Part shown: piece after piece, positions 53,201 to 60,428 of the stretch
Numbering within the stretch: position 1 is the first letter of the stretch
Layout of the letters: every line of letters starts with the position of its first letter
DNA from: Pseudomonas ekonensis
GTDB taxonomy: Bacteria; Pseudomonadota; Gammaproteobacteria; Pseudomonadales; Pseudomonadaceae
Reading direction: 5' to 3'
Length of the DNA stretch: 64,000 bases
Assembly (NCBI RefSeq): GCF_019145435.1
Contig: NZ_JAHSTS010000001.1
Coordinates: forward strand, 2,432,001-2,496,000
Made by a program: the position numbers and the translations under genes
Notes under the pieces: model-generated
What the model was told of the DNA's origin: nothing
Database searches by the model: none
The model's input: only the letters and a program-made list of their open reading frames with translations

Positions 53201-55232
53201 GGATGAGCTCGACCAGGTGCTCAAAAGCGCCGAAGCGCTCTCCCACGCGACCCACCCCGGCGAAGGGGCGGACACACTGAAGAAAAGCCTGAGCGAGCTG
53301 AAAGACAAGAAGTACGGCGAGCATCCGCTCAAGCAGATCACCGACATGGGCTTCGTCAACCATGCCGGCCTCGAGGGCGCCTACGACGGCATCAAGGCGT
53401 TCCTCAACGGTTTCAAAAAGGAAGACCACGCCACCAGCGTCACCCTGCGCGCGGCCACCGGCAGCAAGAGCCAGCCGGAAATGGCGGAAAAGCTCAAGGC
53501 CGCGATGAAGCAACTGCATCACCCCGACGACGAGATCGCCCTGCAGCGCGGCTACGGCGTGAGTGTGAGCACGCCGTTCGTGGCCCTGGCCAACAAGGGC
53601 ATGGGACCCTGGCCCAGCGGCGCGGTCAGCGGCGGACGCAACTACCTCTTCAGCGCCGAACGCGGCGAAAAAGGCGTGACCGTCTACCTGCAACGCGAAG
53701 GCGCCGGCACGGCCAGCGGCGGCGTGGGCGGCGGCAAGGACCTGTGGCCGGGGTTCTTCCGGGGCGAAAACGCCGACAAGTTCACCAAGGTCGACATCGG
53801 CAACGACCGCCGGATGACCCCGGCCCTGCGTCTGGGGGCCGACGTCACCGGCACCGCCACCACCACCTGGCGCGACGGCGTGGTGTTCACCTTGCCCGAT
53901 GAAGAGATCGACCCGTTCATCGACAACCTCGTCGCCGGCAAGCTCAATCCGCTGGAGCTGATGAAGAAAGGCCTCGACCACGAAGCCCAGAAGAGCCTGC
54001 GCTTCAACTTCGACCTCACCGCCAGCGGCACGGCGGAATTCCGTGTGGGGTTCGGCCTCACCGACAAGGACAGCACACCGCTGTCGTCGGCGGCGCGGGT
54101 GGGCGTCGGCGGCACGGTCAGCGTCAACCTGCTGAACTACGGCAACTATTCGCTGGAACAGCACAGCAACAAGGGCGAACTGCAGGAAAGCAGCCGCAAC
54201 CGCCCGCGCCTGCTCAACAACTTCGGCGTGTCCGGATTCGCCCGGGCGCAGATCGCCGGCAGCAACACCCCCGCCTCGGACGCCGCGACACCCGCCAACC
54301 AGGGCCTCACGACGCAACTGGGCATAACGCCCTCGGTCTCGGTGGACAACAAGACCACCAAGCGGATCAAGTTCAACTTCAAGGAGGCCGAACCGCTGAC
54401 CGCCGAGAACCTGGACAAGCTCGGCAAGAGCCTGGGCAAGGCGTTCAAGGATCCTGAATCGCAGCGGGTGCTGAGCCAACTGACCGACGCCGGCGACGCG
54501 CAGAACCCAGACGCCGATGCCGCGCAGCGGATCAGGCAGCAACTGCAAACCCTGGAAACGCACTTCGCCGGCAAGCCGAAAGAGAACGACGAACAATACG
54601 CCGCCCTGCGGGCGCTCACCCGTGCCGGTGTCCAGCAGCAGGCCGCCGACGCCAAGCACAGCCTGCTCGACAGCGGCCGGTTCGAATCCACCTACACCAA
54701 CCTGTCACGCATGAACGGCAAAAGCGCGGTGGCCAGCGTCATGGCCCGGCTCAATCCGCACCACTCGCCGAGCAACGCCGAACGCATCACGGCGCTGATC
54801 GAGCACGACCCGACCCTCAAGGCGCTGGTCAAGCAGCTTCAGGCCCAGCCCGGCACCCAGGCCCGGGTACGCCTGGAGCTCAAGGACGACGTGCAGGACC
54901 GCATCGACCAGGGCAGCCGCGACGGCAGCCTGTCGCAGAAGGAGCTGGCGGGGCTGCTGTCGGACCGCAACAACATGCGGATCAAGGCGATCACCGTGTC
55001 CCAGAGCGTCAACCAGCCGGAAAGCTTCACCTCGCCGCTGCCGGTGTTGAGCTACAGCAGCAGTGCTTCGCTGAACGTCAGCAAGGCCCTGGGCAAGATC
55101 AACTTCAGCTACGGCCAGGATCAGGACACGCCAAAAAGCTACTCCCTCGACGGCATGGCCGCCGAGCCGGGCGGCGCGCTGAAGACGGCGGTCGGGGCGC
55201 TGAAACAGGAGGGCCTGCAGCTCAAGGGCTGA
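50205..55232 (+). CDS. dspE: AvrE/DspE-family type III effector (RopE-like)
   Basis: 1675 residues, in the size range of AvrE, DspA/E and WtsE. The first 200 residues are polar, Pro/Gln/Ser-rich and likely unfolded, as in exported N-termini. Residues about 200-750 contain repeated blade motifs of the DGKLYELD type (DGKLYELDR, EGRLYSVGR, DGKLHKLDV, EGKLFTLAK), which suggests a beta-propeller. The C-terminal half has charged helical regions and beta-strand repeats, and the protein ends GALKQEGLQLKG, similar to the C-terminus of AvrE proteins. Family members act as water/solute channels in the host plasma membrane. ACGGAGAAC precedes the ATG. Confidence 0.88.
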   Translation: MQSPVHANFARVTTPITAPTGQNPQGLEQRPQEPTQRSAHSLRHVGQRLMRNIGQLTQDLRALPRPWGRSQNSAPTGNLAPANGAPLQRGAAPASETIELQEHHSEAAEASGATPRLNRSNAGRFDSHSERIQRQATPEPPSAGISLDAKGKSKFQHFQPPAVGDLLQNALGQPSQRYQAQHSAGDGQNHLLLDLQGHLLHVKQTPTALVALRSSQAEGPVTDKASASAAPGLTFEGNAAKVGEGAPLPTLGRAQMGHLTGIHEDSAGQTLRLHDGKLYELDRASATWQQPETEAEPATFSHLASQGDGKLYGQSGDNLVDLTDHDAAPLTVADLKAFSVNNEGIAASLSGEKSQTLQFTQLSDHTAKSMTLELNGGSAEPKHIGLTEDRLFVSDTEGRLYSVGRGEIGDDETTLKLQPDLRFQPPGEPLGGTRQAAGFLHSDDGSLHVLVGDKAGHSHSHPLDEAHPALGRGWNLSDALVLDNRRGLPGAEAPTPAATFDLDRSGRIGLSDGRVQSWDSTLQDWKDTGIKDISQLQRGIDSKAYLVQDGKLHKLDVKPKYESVAVNDTHALNRPVRTTDVALGDALPGLTDRHVTAFAMLNDKQFVALDDNDRFTAHHKNGETSELSRLDLEGSVASLALDENHNLHALTTEGKLFTLAKDDWQAPADNPRPEARWKPVPLPEGRTLASIRTADDNRLSATVHGSEDNAQVQLKGQAWQPLTPRPADQNALNDLFGRLKDGVKTAKIPGTGMMAKYSLNVMGRGAVETDNRASTGDYIRAHIFKPTLEVPRPLKNVGYHLQHRYQGREGLRPLYAAEGREFKRLELLSAKPPQTGAGQDLQSRIAALGNRPGLQGTGLVEALEAFRKELEDNSLRATQHLGRHAGKSTLLQQKEGLLNVHGELSPPSRRSQLSLKLDKLSQNFNFASSGHDFIKELNGALAHLPPSTQNRTGTLLTELRNSGLRVSHQKADIPLGQQRDASDSLGLIKARLALDVGTLDELDQVLKSAEALSHATHPGEGADTLKKSLSELKDKKYGEHPLKQITDMGFVNHAGLEGAYDGIKAFLNGFKKEDHATSVTLRAATGSKSQPEMAEKLKAAMKQLHHPDDEIALQRGYGVSVSTPFVALANKGMGPWPSGAVSGGRNYLFSAERGEKGVTVYLQREGAGTASGGVGGGKDLWPGFFRGENADKFTKVDIGNDRRMTPALRLGADVTGTATTTWRDGVVFTLPDEEIDPFIDNLVAGKLNPLELMKKGLDHEAQKSLRFNFDLTASGTAEFRVGFGLTDKDSTPLSSAARVGVGGTVSVNLLNYGNYSLEQHSNKGELQESSRNRPRLLNNFGVSGFARAQIAGSNTPASDAATPANQGLTTQLGITPSVSVDNKTTKRIKFNFKEAEPLTAENLDKLGKSLGKAFKDPESQRVLSQLTDAGDAQNPDADAAQRIRQQLQTLETHFAGKPKENDEQYAALRALTRAGVQQQAADAKHSLLDSGRFESTYTNLSRMNGKSAVASVMARLNPHHSPSNAERITALIEHDPTLKALVKQLQAQPGTQARVRLELKDDVQDRIDQGSRDGSLSQKELAGLLSDRNNMRIKAITVSQSVNQPESFTSPLPVLSYSSSASLNVSKALGKINFSYGQDQDTPKSYSLDGMAAEPGGALKTAVGALKQEGLQLKG

Positions 55233-55245
55233 CGCCCGTCCAACC

Positions 55246-55277
55246 GGCCCCGCCCGCCCGGACGGGGCCTTCTTCCC
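55246..55277 (+). terminator. Terminator after the effector gene
   Basis: GGCCCCG at 55246-55252 pairs with CGGGGCC at 55263-55269, followed by TTCTTCCCTT. It begins 13 bases past the effector stop and precedes the hydroxylase-like gene, which would then depend on read-through or a promoter that I cannot see. Confidence 0.7.
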
Positions 55278-55291
55278 TTCAAGGAGCTCAC

Positions 55292-55903
55292 ATGGATCCT
55301 GCCTTTTACCCGCTCGACACCTTTCCGGCCCTCGCCGCCCTTGCCGGCCGCTGGACGGTGATGCGCCAGGAACTGCTGGCGCTGCACGCACCGCTGCTGG
55401 ACATCGACCGTACCGACAAGCCCCACCAGGCGGTGCACGACGAAGTCAGCGCCCATCTGCGACAGGGCGGCGTCTACGGCTGGCTCAAGGGCTGGGGCGA
55501 ATCGGGCGGCAACCGCGACTGGGTGCAATACCCGCTGCTGTTCCGGGATGAGCCCATCGCCCCGGCGCTGGCGGCCCTGCCCCAGACCCTGGCCATGCTC
55601 GGCGAGGTCGGCGGGCTCAAGGTCGCGGCGCTCGCACGGTTGGCGCCCCAGGCGTTTCTGCCTCGCCACCGGCACCCGGAGATCCGCGCCGAGGGCCTGC
55701 TGCAGATGCACCTGACCCTCGATGCCGCGCACGAGCGCAACGATGCTTACCTGAACGTGGCCGGCGAATTCCATCGCCACCGCTGCGGCGCGGCGGCGGT
55801 GTTCGACGGATCGCTGGACCATTTCGTGGTCAACGCCAGCGAGGCGCCGCGCACCCTGCTCTATCTGGAGTTCGACCGGGCGCGTCTTGCACGCCCGGCG
55901 TGA
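55292..55903 (+). CDS. Aspartyl/asparaginyl beta-hydroxylase-like protein
   Basis: 203 residues. The C-terminal half shows the pattern of this 2-oxoglutarate/iron dioxygenase family: LPRHRHPEIRAEGLLQMHLTL near residue 124 (first iron His, then the conserved Arg-rich strand) and AAVFDGSLDHFVVNASEAPRTLLYLEF near 168 (second His and the 2-oxoglutarate Arg, quoted here as one stretch of key features only: FDGSLDH, NAS, PRTLLYLEF). AAGGAG is seven bases before the ATG. It lies between an AvrE-family effector and its likely chaperone. No hrp box is seen. A modifier of a secreted protein or of a small molecule are both possible. Confidence 0.72.
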   Translation: MDPAFYPLDTFPALAALAGRWTVMRQELLALHAPLLDIDRTDKPHQAVHDEVSAHLRQGGVYGWLKGWGESGGNRDWVQYPLLFRDEPIAPALAALPQTLAMLGEVGGLKVAALARLAPQAFLPRHRHPEIRAEGLLQMHLTLDAAHERNDAYLNVAGEFHRHRCGAAAVFDGSLDHFVVNASEAPRTLLYLEFDRARLARPA

Positions 55904-55927
55904 ACCGCACTGCCGGACGCAAAAAAA

Positions 55928-55956
55928 ACGGGCGCATGCTGCATGCGCCCGTTTTT
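55928..55956. terminator. Bidirectional intrinsic terminator
   Basis: ACGGGCGCATGC and its inverse meet almost without a loop (55928-55952), with a run of eight A before and TTTTTATTT after. It would stop transcripts from both sides: the hydroxylase gene on the plus strand and the chaperone gene on the minus strand. Confidence 0.92.
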
Positions 55957-55971
55957 ATTTGACTGGGTGTT

Positions 55972-56370
55972 TCAGTGCAGGGCCCGGCCCAATCCCGAGC
56001 GGGTCTCGCGCACCTGGGCGACGAAGCCGCCGACCACGTCGCTGAAGCTGTCCTCGTCCAGCCGGGCCAGTTCGCGCTGGGTGCACAGCCGCACGTCGCC
56101 CTTGTCCAGGGCCAGCCAGCAACCGCGCAGGCCCGCGATGTCGAAGTTCATGGCCAACAGGCGCTGCAAGTTGTCCGGGCCTGGCCGCAAGGCGCCGAGC
56201 CGGCAGTGGATGATCACGTTTTCGCTGTGTTCGGGCCATTCGATGACGGCGGCCTGGGCCTGTTCGCTGTCGTACAGCGCGCAGACGCCGTTCTGCCAGG
56301 TCAGGGGTGTGCCCAAGCGATCGGCCAGATGGGCGATGAAACGCTGGATGGCCGGTGTGGAGTTCGCCAT
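55972..56370 (-). CDS. Type III chaperone, CesT family (DspF/AvrF-like)
   Basis: 132 residues, acidic-leaning, in the CesT size range. Pattern: N-terminal helix STPAIQRFIAHLADRLG, strands with AVIEWPEHSENVIIHCRLG, then LLAMNFDIAGLRGCWLALDKGDVRLC, and a C-terminal helix. Class I chaperones bind the N-terminal part of one effector as dimers and guide it to HrcN. The AvrE-family effector is the only candidate partner in view. It is inverted relative to the effector gene and has its own hrp box. Confidence 0.82.
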   Translation of the reverse strand: MANSTPAIQRFIAHLADRLGTPLTWQNGVCALYDSEQAQAAVIEWPEHSENVIIHCRLGALRPGPDNLQRLLAMNFDIAGLRGCWLALDKGDVRLCTQRELARLDEDSFSDVVGGFVAQVRETRSGLGRALH

Positions 56371-56420
56371 TTGTTTTTCCTCTTAAGTTGAATGGCCCTG
56401 GGGTTGGCCGGTTCGCAACT

Positions 56421-56449
56421 TGAGTGGAAAAACAATGGCGAATAGTTCC
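56421..56449 (-). promoter_or_regulatory. hrp box of the chaperone gene
   Basis: GGAACT-N16-CCACTCA on the minus strand, 51 bases before the chaperone ATG. One base differs from the best -35 (GGAACC), and the spacer is 16 rather than 15, so it may be a weaker promoter than the other four. Confidence 0.82.
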
Positions 56450-56471
56450 AGCCGGAACAAATATTCCGGAC

Positions 56472-56822
56472 TCAGTGCTTCAATCCGGCCAACGAAAGGA
56501 GTTGTCCGAGCAAGGCCTGTAGTTGTTCGCCCTGATCATCGTTGTGCAGTTCATGCCAGACCACGAAAGTGTGCTGGCTATCGAGACATATGTAGTAACC
56601 CTCATAGGATTCGACATTGTCGAAGCGCCGCTTGAGGGTCTCGGAAAACAGGTCCGGGCGCTGGGCCTGGCGCTGGATGTTCAGGGAAAGTCCCCAGCCC
56701 AGGCTCTCCTGGCGGCAGACGAACTCGACGCCGGGAGCCCACTGCCAGACGCTTGCCCGCTTCTGGGCGATGCGCTGGAGGAAGTCCTGCTGATCGGTGC
56801 TTTGAAAAATCGTTTCAGTCAT
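56472..56822 (-). CDS. hrpV: HrpV, negative regulator of the hrp genes
   Basis: 116 residues, same length as P. syringae HrpV, with a matching plan: STDQQDFLQRIAQKRASVWQW, then VCRQESLGWGLSLNIQ, then GYYICLDSQHTFVVWHEL. HrpV binds HrpS and holds back hrpL transcription; in P. syringae HrpG relieves it. It is the last gene of the hrpF-hrpG-hrcC-hrpT-hrpV operon and overlaps hrpT by eight bases. Confidence 0.85.
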   Translation of the reverse strand: MTETIFQSTDQQDFLQRIAQKRASVWQWAPGVEFVCRQESLGWGLSLNIQRQAQRPDLFSETLKRRFDNVESYEGYYICLDSQHTFVVWHELHNDDQGEQLQALLGQLLSLAGLKH

Positions 56823-57009
56823 TCAGAGGCACCGTACTGTATTGGCCACCGCCGTCACGCAGTGCCGGGGACCACCAGACGTTCAACTCGGAGTTGTTGG
56901 CGTCAAGTTGCTGACAATTCCCTATGTGACAGGAAGTTTCAGGTACTGACGTACAAGCGCTCAATATAAGTAAACACAGCCACGCAATACCGGCACGACA
57001 CCACTTCAT
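56815..57009 (-). CDS. hrpT: HrpT, outer membrane lipoprotein (secretin pilotin-like)
   Basis: 64 residues. Lipoprotein signal MKWCRAGIAWLCLLILSAC with the lipobox LSAC, followed by TSVPETS. Size and place right after hrcC match P. syringae HrpT, thought to help HrcC reach or assemble in the outer membrane. AGGTGAAG is before the ATG. Residue +2 after the lipid Cys is Thr, which favours the outer membrane. Confidence 0.85.
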   Translation of the reverse strand: MKWCRAGIAWLCLLILSACTSVPETSCHIGNCQQLDANNSELNVWWSPALRDGGGQYSTVPLND

Positions 57010-57113
57010 CTCTTCACCTTCCTTGTCGGACTCTACAGATTATCGCCTCAAAGCCTAGCTGCTTAAGGGCACCGCGACAGGCAAAAGCCATGTCCAGATT
57101 ATTGAGTCTTCTC

Positions 57114-59135
57114 TTATAACCCGCGCGAAAGCGGGGGCAACATCGATACCCGTGCCGGTGCCGCCGCAGGCGACGCTGTCGCTGCGGGCCGCAAGGCCAC
57201 GAACACCTCCGTTGATTCACCAGGTTGCAACAGGAACCGCGGGGCGGCCGTCACTGCCAGGGTCGCACCGCCGGAACAGGCCTCGGGGTTGAAACGCTGC
57301 GGTTTGACACCGACGTTCTTGACCACGCCGACCGCCACCGAGTAGTTCGTTGCGCTGAACCACTGCATCCGCCCGCGATCCAGCGCGAACGGGCCGTCCA
57401 CTTTACACAGGTCGCCCAAGGCCACACCAGATGATGTTCGTTTGATATCACCGGGGATCCGCCCGCGCACCAGCTCGGCGAACGTATTGCCGATCGTCGC
57501 CCGCAACACCGCAGGTCCCCCCGGTTGGCGGCCGGACGCCAGGGCCTGGCCCAGTTGCGCACGGTTTTCGCTGGCCACGTAACGGGCCGGGTCGACCTGA
57601 TCGCCGATCAGGCGCGGGGTCAGGATAAACAGGCGCTCGCGGCGCGACAGTTCGCGACGGGTCGAGGAAAACATCGGCCCGACCCACGGCAGCTTGCCCA
57701 GCACCGGCACCCGGTCGCTCTGGTCGCCCTGCTCGTCCACGTGGAAACCGCCGATCACCAACGAACGGTTTTCGCTGATCACCGCCTGGGTGCTGACCGT
57801 GCCGCGCTTGACCGTCGGCGTCTGCTGGTCACGCTGCTGCTCCAACTGGCCGTCCTCGATGTCGACGATCAGCTGGAAGCGGTTGTTCGGCCCGCCCCCG
57901 ATGGTGCGCGGCACCACTTGCAGGCTGGTGCCGGCGGTGACCGGCTGGATCGTCGCCACCCGCTCGCCCGTGGCGGTGATGAACTGGGTGCGGCTGAAGT
58001 CGATCACCGCCGGCTGGTTCTCCAGGGTCAGCACCGAGGGCCGGGCGATCATCGAGGCCATGCCCTGCCCCTCCAGCGCCTGGATCTCGGCGAAGAAGCG
58101 CTCGAAGTCGCTGATGAACAGCGTCGAGGAACCGCTGTTGAGCAACGAACTGCCGAAGCCGACCTTGCCCGCCTTGGCCGACCAGCGCGACTCCAGGTTG
58201 GCCAGTTGGCTGCGGTCGATGTCGAGGATGATCGCGTCGATCTCCACCAGGTTGCCCGGCAGGTCCAACTGCTCGATCAGTTGCTGGTAGGTGGCGCGCT
58301 TGTCCGGATTGTCGTAGATCAGCACCGCGTTGTTGCGCACGTCCGCCGCCACCCGGCGCTGGCCGGCGGCGGTCTGGGGCCGGTGGCCGGTGCGCCCGGC
58401 GGTGCGTTCGCTGGCCAGGTTGAGGATCTTGCCCCGGGCCATGTCCGCCATGCCTTGCAGGGCGTCGATGTTGGCCTTGGGGTCCTGGGGCGACGGCTGC
58501 GTCGGGCGCTGGCTGTCGAGCATGTCCTCCAGGATGCTGGCCACGCCGGGGATGCGCAGGCTCTGGTCGCGGTAATTGACCTGACGGTCGGCCACCGCCG
58601 CGTAGCGCAGGGGGAACATCATCACCTGCTGCTTTTCGTCGGGCTTGGCCTTCTCCTTGCTGAACCCGCGGATCAGCTCGATGTAGCGCGCCGGACCGCT
58701 GACCAGCACCACGCCTTCATCGGGCAACTCGCCCCAGCCGAAACGCTTGTCCAGCAGGCCGATGTCGGTCAGCGCCTGCTTGAGGTCCGGCGCGGCGTCG
58801 GCGGACACCTCCAGCCGCTGCGAGACCTGGGCCGACTGCGGGCTGACATACAGCTTGCCGTTGTAGACGAACCACTGGAACTGATGCTCCAGGGCCAGGC
58901 GGTCGAGGAATTCCTCGGCCGTCGCCGCCCGTAGCTTGGCGTCCACCATGCCGCTGACGCCGCTCAGGCTCAGGCCCACGCCATAGGCGTTGGCGAAATC
59001 CTTGAGCACGGTCTCCAGCGGCGTGCGCGAAGCCTCGTAGGCGTAGGCCGATTGCCGCCAGTCGTCGGGCACCACGGCCAGAGCCGGGCTGGATGCGGCC
59101 AGCAGCAGGGTCAAGGCGCACAGTCGCTTAAACAT
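57114..59135 (-). CDS. hrcC: HrcC, outer membrane secretin (SctC)
   Basis: 673 residues with a signal peptide (MFKRLCALTLLLAASSPALA). N0/N1 periplasmic domains are at about 30-180 (PLETVLKDFANAYGVGLSLS, VLVSGPARYIELI), N3 at about 180-310, and the secretin beta-barrel at about 310-560 (VPVLGKLPWVGPMFSSTRRE and RLFILTPRLIG are signature pieces). The last 100 residues form an extension typical of Hrp1 secretins. It forms the 15-or-so-subunit outer membrane pore. There is an eight-base overlap with hrpG; 104 bases separate it from hrpT. Confidence 0.96.
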   Translation of the reverse strand: MFKRLCALTLLLAASSPALAVVPDDWRQSAYAYEASRTPLETVLKDFANAYGVGLSLSGVSGMVDAKLRAATAEEFLDRLALEHQFQWFVYNGKLYVSPQSAQVSQRLEVSADAAPDLKQALTDIGLLDKRFGWGELPDEGVVLVSGPARYIELIRGFSKEKAKPDEKQQVMMFPLRYAAVADRQVNYRDQSLRIPGVASILEDMLDSQRPTQPSPQDPKANIDALQGMADMARGKILNLASERTAGRTGHRPQTAAGQRRVAADVRNNAVLIYDNPDKRATYQQLIEQLDLPGNLVEIDAIILDIDRSQLANLESRWSAKAGKVGFGSSLLNSGSSTLFISDFERFFAEIQALEGQGMASMIARPSVLTLENQPAVIDFSRTQFITATGERVATIQPVTAGTSLQVVPRTIGGGPNNRFQLIVDIEDGQLEQQRDQQTPTVKRGTVSTQAVISENRSLVIGGFHVDEQGDQSDRVPVLGKLPWVGPMFSSTRRELSRRERLFILTPRLIGDQVDPARYVASENRAQLGQALASGRQPGGPAVLRATIGNTFAELVRGRIPGDIKRTSSGVALGDLCKVDGPFALDRGRMQWFSATNYSVAVGVVKNVGVKPQRFNPEACSGGATLAVTAAPRFLLQPGESTEVFVALRPAATASPAAAPARVSMLPPLSRGL

Positions 59136-59538
59136 AGGTTCTTCCCAGAGGCAGAGGACGGGTCAGGGGCCGGGACACGGCGGCGCTGCGTTCAAGCATC
59201 GCCTCCCACACGTCCCGTTGGTTGGCCAGCGATTCGATGGCGGCGATCAGCGCCGGGATGCCCTGGAACGGCAGGTAACGCATCAGGCACAGACGGCGCT
59301 CGCCCGGATCCAGCGCCAGTGCCCCGCCGAAGCGCCCAAGGCTGGGGCCGGACAGGCGCAGCGCCGCTTCAAGGCTTGCGTCGTCGCCGCGCCAGGCCGC
59401 GCTGAGCATGGCCAGGCACAGCACGCCGCCGGGCCGCCGTTGCAGGCGCAGCGGCGCGCCGTCGATCAGCAGCCCCAATTCGCCGTCGCCGCCGTCCAGC
59501 CAGCGTTGCGCCGCGAGCGCCAGTTCAGCGGATTTCAT
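59128..59538 (-). CDS. hrpG: HrpG, chaperone-like regulator
   Basis: 136 residues from the ATG at 59538, near the length of P. syringae HrpG. The pattern is that of a CesT/YscX-like chaperone: small, alpha/beta, with LALAAQRWLDGGDGELGLLIDG and ERRLCLMRYLPFQGIPALIAAIE. In P. syringae HrpG binds HrpV and frees HrpS, so it links the secretion state to gene control. It overlaps hrpF by 14 bases and hrcC by eight. Confidence 0.8.
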   Translation of the reverse strand: MKSAELALAAQRWLDGGDGELGLLIDGAPLRLQRRPGGVLCLAMLSAAWRGDDASLEAALRLSGPSLGRFGGALALDPGERRLCLMRYLPFQGIPALIAAIESLANQRDVWEAMLERSAAVSRPLTRPLPLGRTYV

Positions 59539-59746
59539 TAATGATCGCCTTGGCCAGGTTGTGCTTGACCACGATTTCCTGGTTCGCCGCCCAGCTGGCG
59601 GTGGAGGACTGGCGTATCGCCGAGTTGAAGGCATGCCAGTCGTCCGGGGAAAACGCATCCATGTCCAGCGCGGCAGCGTCCAGGTCCTGTTGCGCGTTTT
59701 CGAAGTTGTTGTCCAGGCGGCGGCGCAGTGCATCGGGAGAAAGCAT
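59525..59746 (-). CDS. hrpF: HrpF, small type III protein (needle-chaperone-like)
   Basis: 73 residues from the ATG at 59746; the open frame reaches further to 59785, but that would include part of the hrp box. Helical and acidic (LRRRLDNNFENAQQDLDAAALDMDAFS), like P. syringae HrpF of 74 residues, which has been linked with handling of early substrates such as the pilin. First gene of the hrcC operon. Confidence 0.82.
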   Translation of the reverse strand: MLSPDALRRRLDNNFENAQQDLDAAALDMDAFSPDDWHAFNSAIRQSSTASWAANQEIVVKHNLAKAIINEIR

Positions 59747-59775
59747 GGTGAGGCTCCAGGTCGATAACTGCCCAC

Positions 59776-59803
59776 TGAGTGGCACTATCCCGACGTTGGT
59801 TCC
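59776..59803 (-). promoter_or_regulatory. hrp box of the hrpF-hrcC operon
   Basis: GGAACC-N15-CCACTCA on the minus strand, 30 bases before the hrpF ATG and just after the end of hrpE. It fixes the hrpF start at 59746. Confidence 0.94.
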
Positions 59804-59831
59804 CTGTCCGCCTGCGCTGATGGCGTCAGGT

Positions 59832-60428
59832 TCATGGCTGCGCGCTGTCCGGCAGCGGCCAGAGCGCGTTGCCCAGGGCCTGCCAGTCGAGCGTGAAGTC
59901 GCCCTGTTCGGTGCGCAGGCTCAGGCTGTCCGGCGCTTGCTGCGGATCGGCGCGCAGGCTCCACTCGGCCTGGGCCTGTTGCAGGTGGTGCGCGGCCAGG
60001 TCCAGCCGGTCGGGGTGGCAATGCAGCACGCCGGGTTCGTCCGCCGGCCGGGCAGCGCTCAGTTGCCGGCACAGGGCGGCGATCCGCGCCGCATCGCCCT
60101 GCTCGCCCAGCAGTCGCTGCCAGGCCTGGCCCAACAGCGATTCGGCGCTTTGGAGAATGGCGTCCCACATCTGTTGGCGTTGCGCCTGCCATTGGGCGAG
60201 CAGCGCATCGGCCTGCTGCCAGACTTCGGCCAAGGCTTGTTCCTGCGCCGCTTGACGCAGGCGCTCGGCCTCTTCGCGGGCGTCGGCCAGCAACGTGTCG
60301 GCCCGGGCACGGGCATGCGCCAGCAGTTGCCCGGCCAGCAGGCTGTCTTCGAAAATTTCTCGGCGCAGGACGGGGCCGTCAGGCAACGCCTGGGGATGGC
60401 TCAGGCTCAGGCGGCGACGGGTCAGCAT
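59832..60428 (-). CDS. hrpE: HrpE, ATPase stator (SctL)
   Basis: 198 residues from the ATG at 60428. The central part (about 45-110) is a long Ala/Gln/Glu/Arg helix (LLADAREEAERLRQAAQEQ), followed by a compact C-terminal domain, like FliH/SctL. It ties HrcN to the HrcQ sorting platform. Its start lies inside the end of hrpD by 50 bases. Confidence 0.87.
   Translation of the reverse strand: MLTRRRLSLSHPQALPDGPVLRREIFEDSLLAGQLLAHARARADTLLADAREEAERLRQAAQEQALAEVWQQADALLAQWQAQRQQMWDAILQSAESLLGQAWQRLLGEQGDAARIAALCRQLSAARPADEPGVLHCHPDRLDLAAHHLQQAQAEWSLRADPQQAPDSLSLRTEQGDFTLDWQALGNALWPLPDSAQP

Noticed and set aside
50211-54659. A 1482-codon open frame antisense to the effector gene, and similar long antisense frames elsewhere (for example 40764-43790, 43025-45013)
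   Set aside because: They lie opposite well-identified genes, have Gln/Arg/Gly/Ala-rich translations and no ribosome sites; at this GC content such frames are a side effect of third-position bias.
56420-56969. Plus-strand frames opposite hrpV and hrpT
   Set aside because: They are antisense to the recognised hrpV/hrpT pair and contain the chaperone hrp box region.
57014-57220. A 68-codon minus-strand frame between hrcC and hrpT
   Set aside because: It overlaps the hrcC 3' end in another frame, has Arg/Cys-rich composition and no ribosome site.
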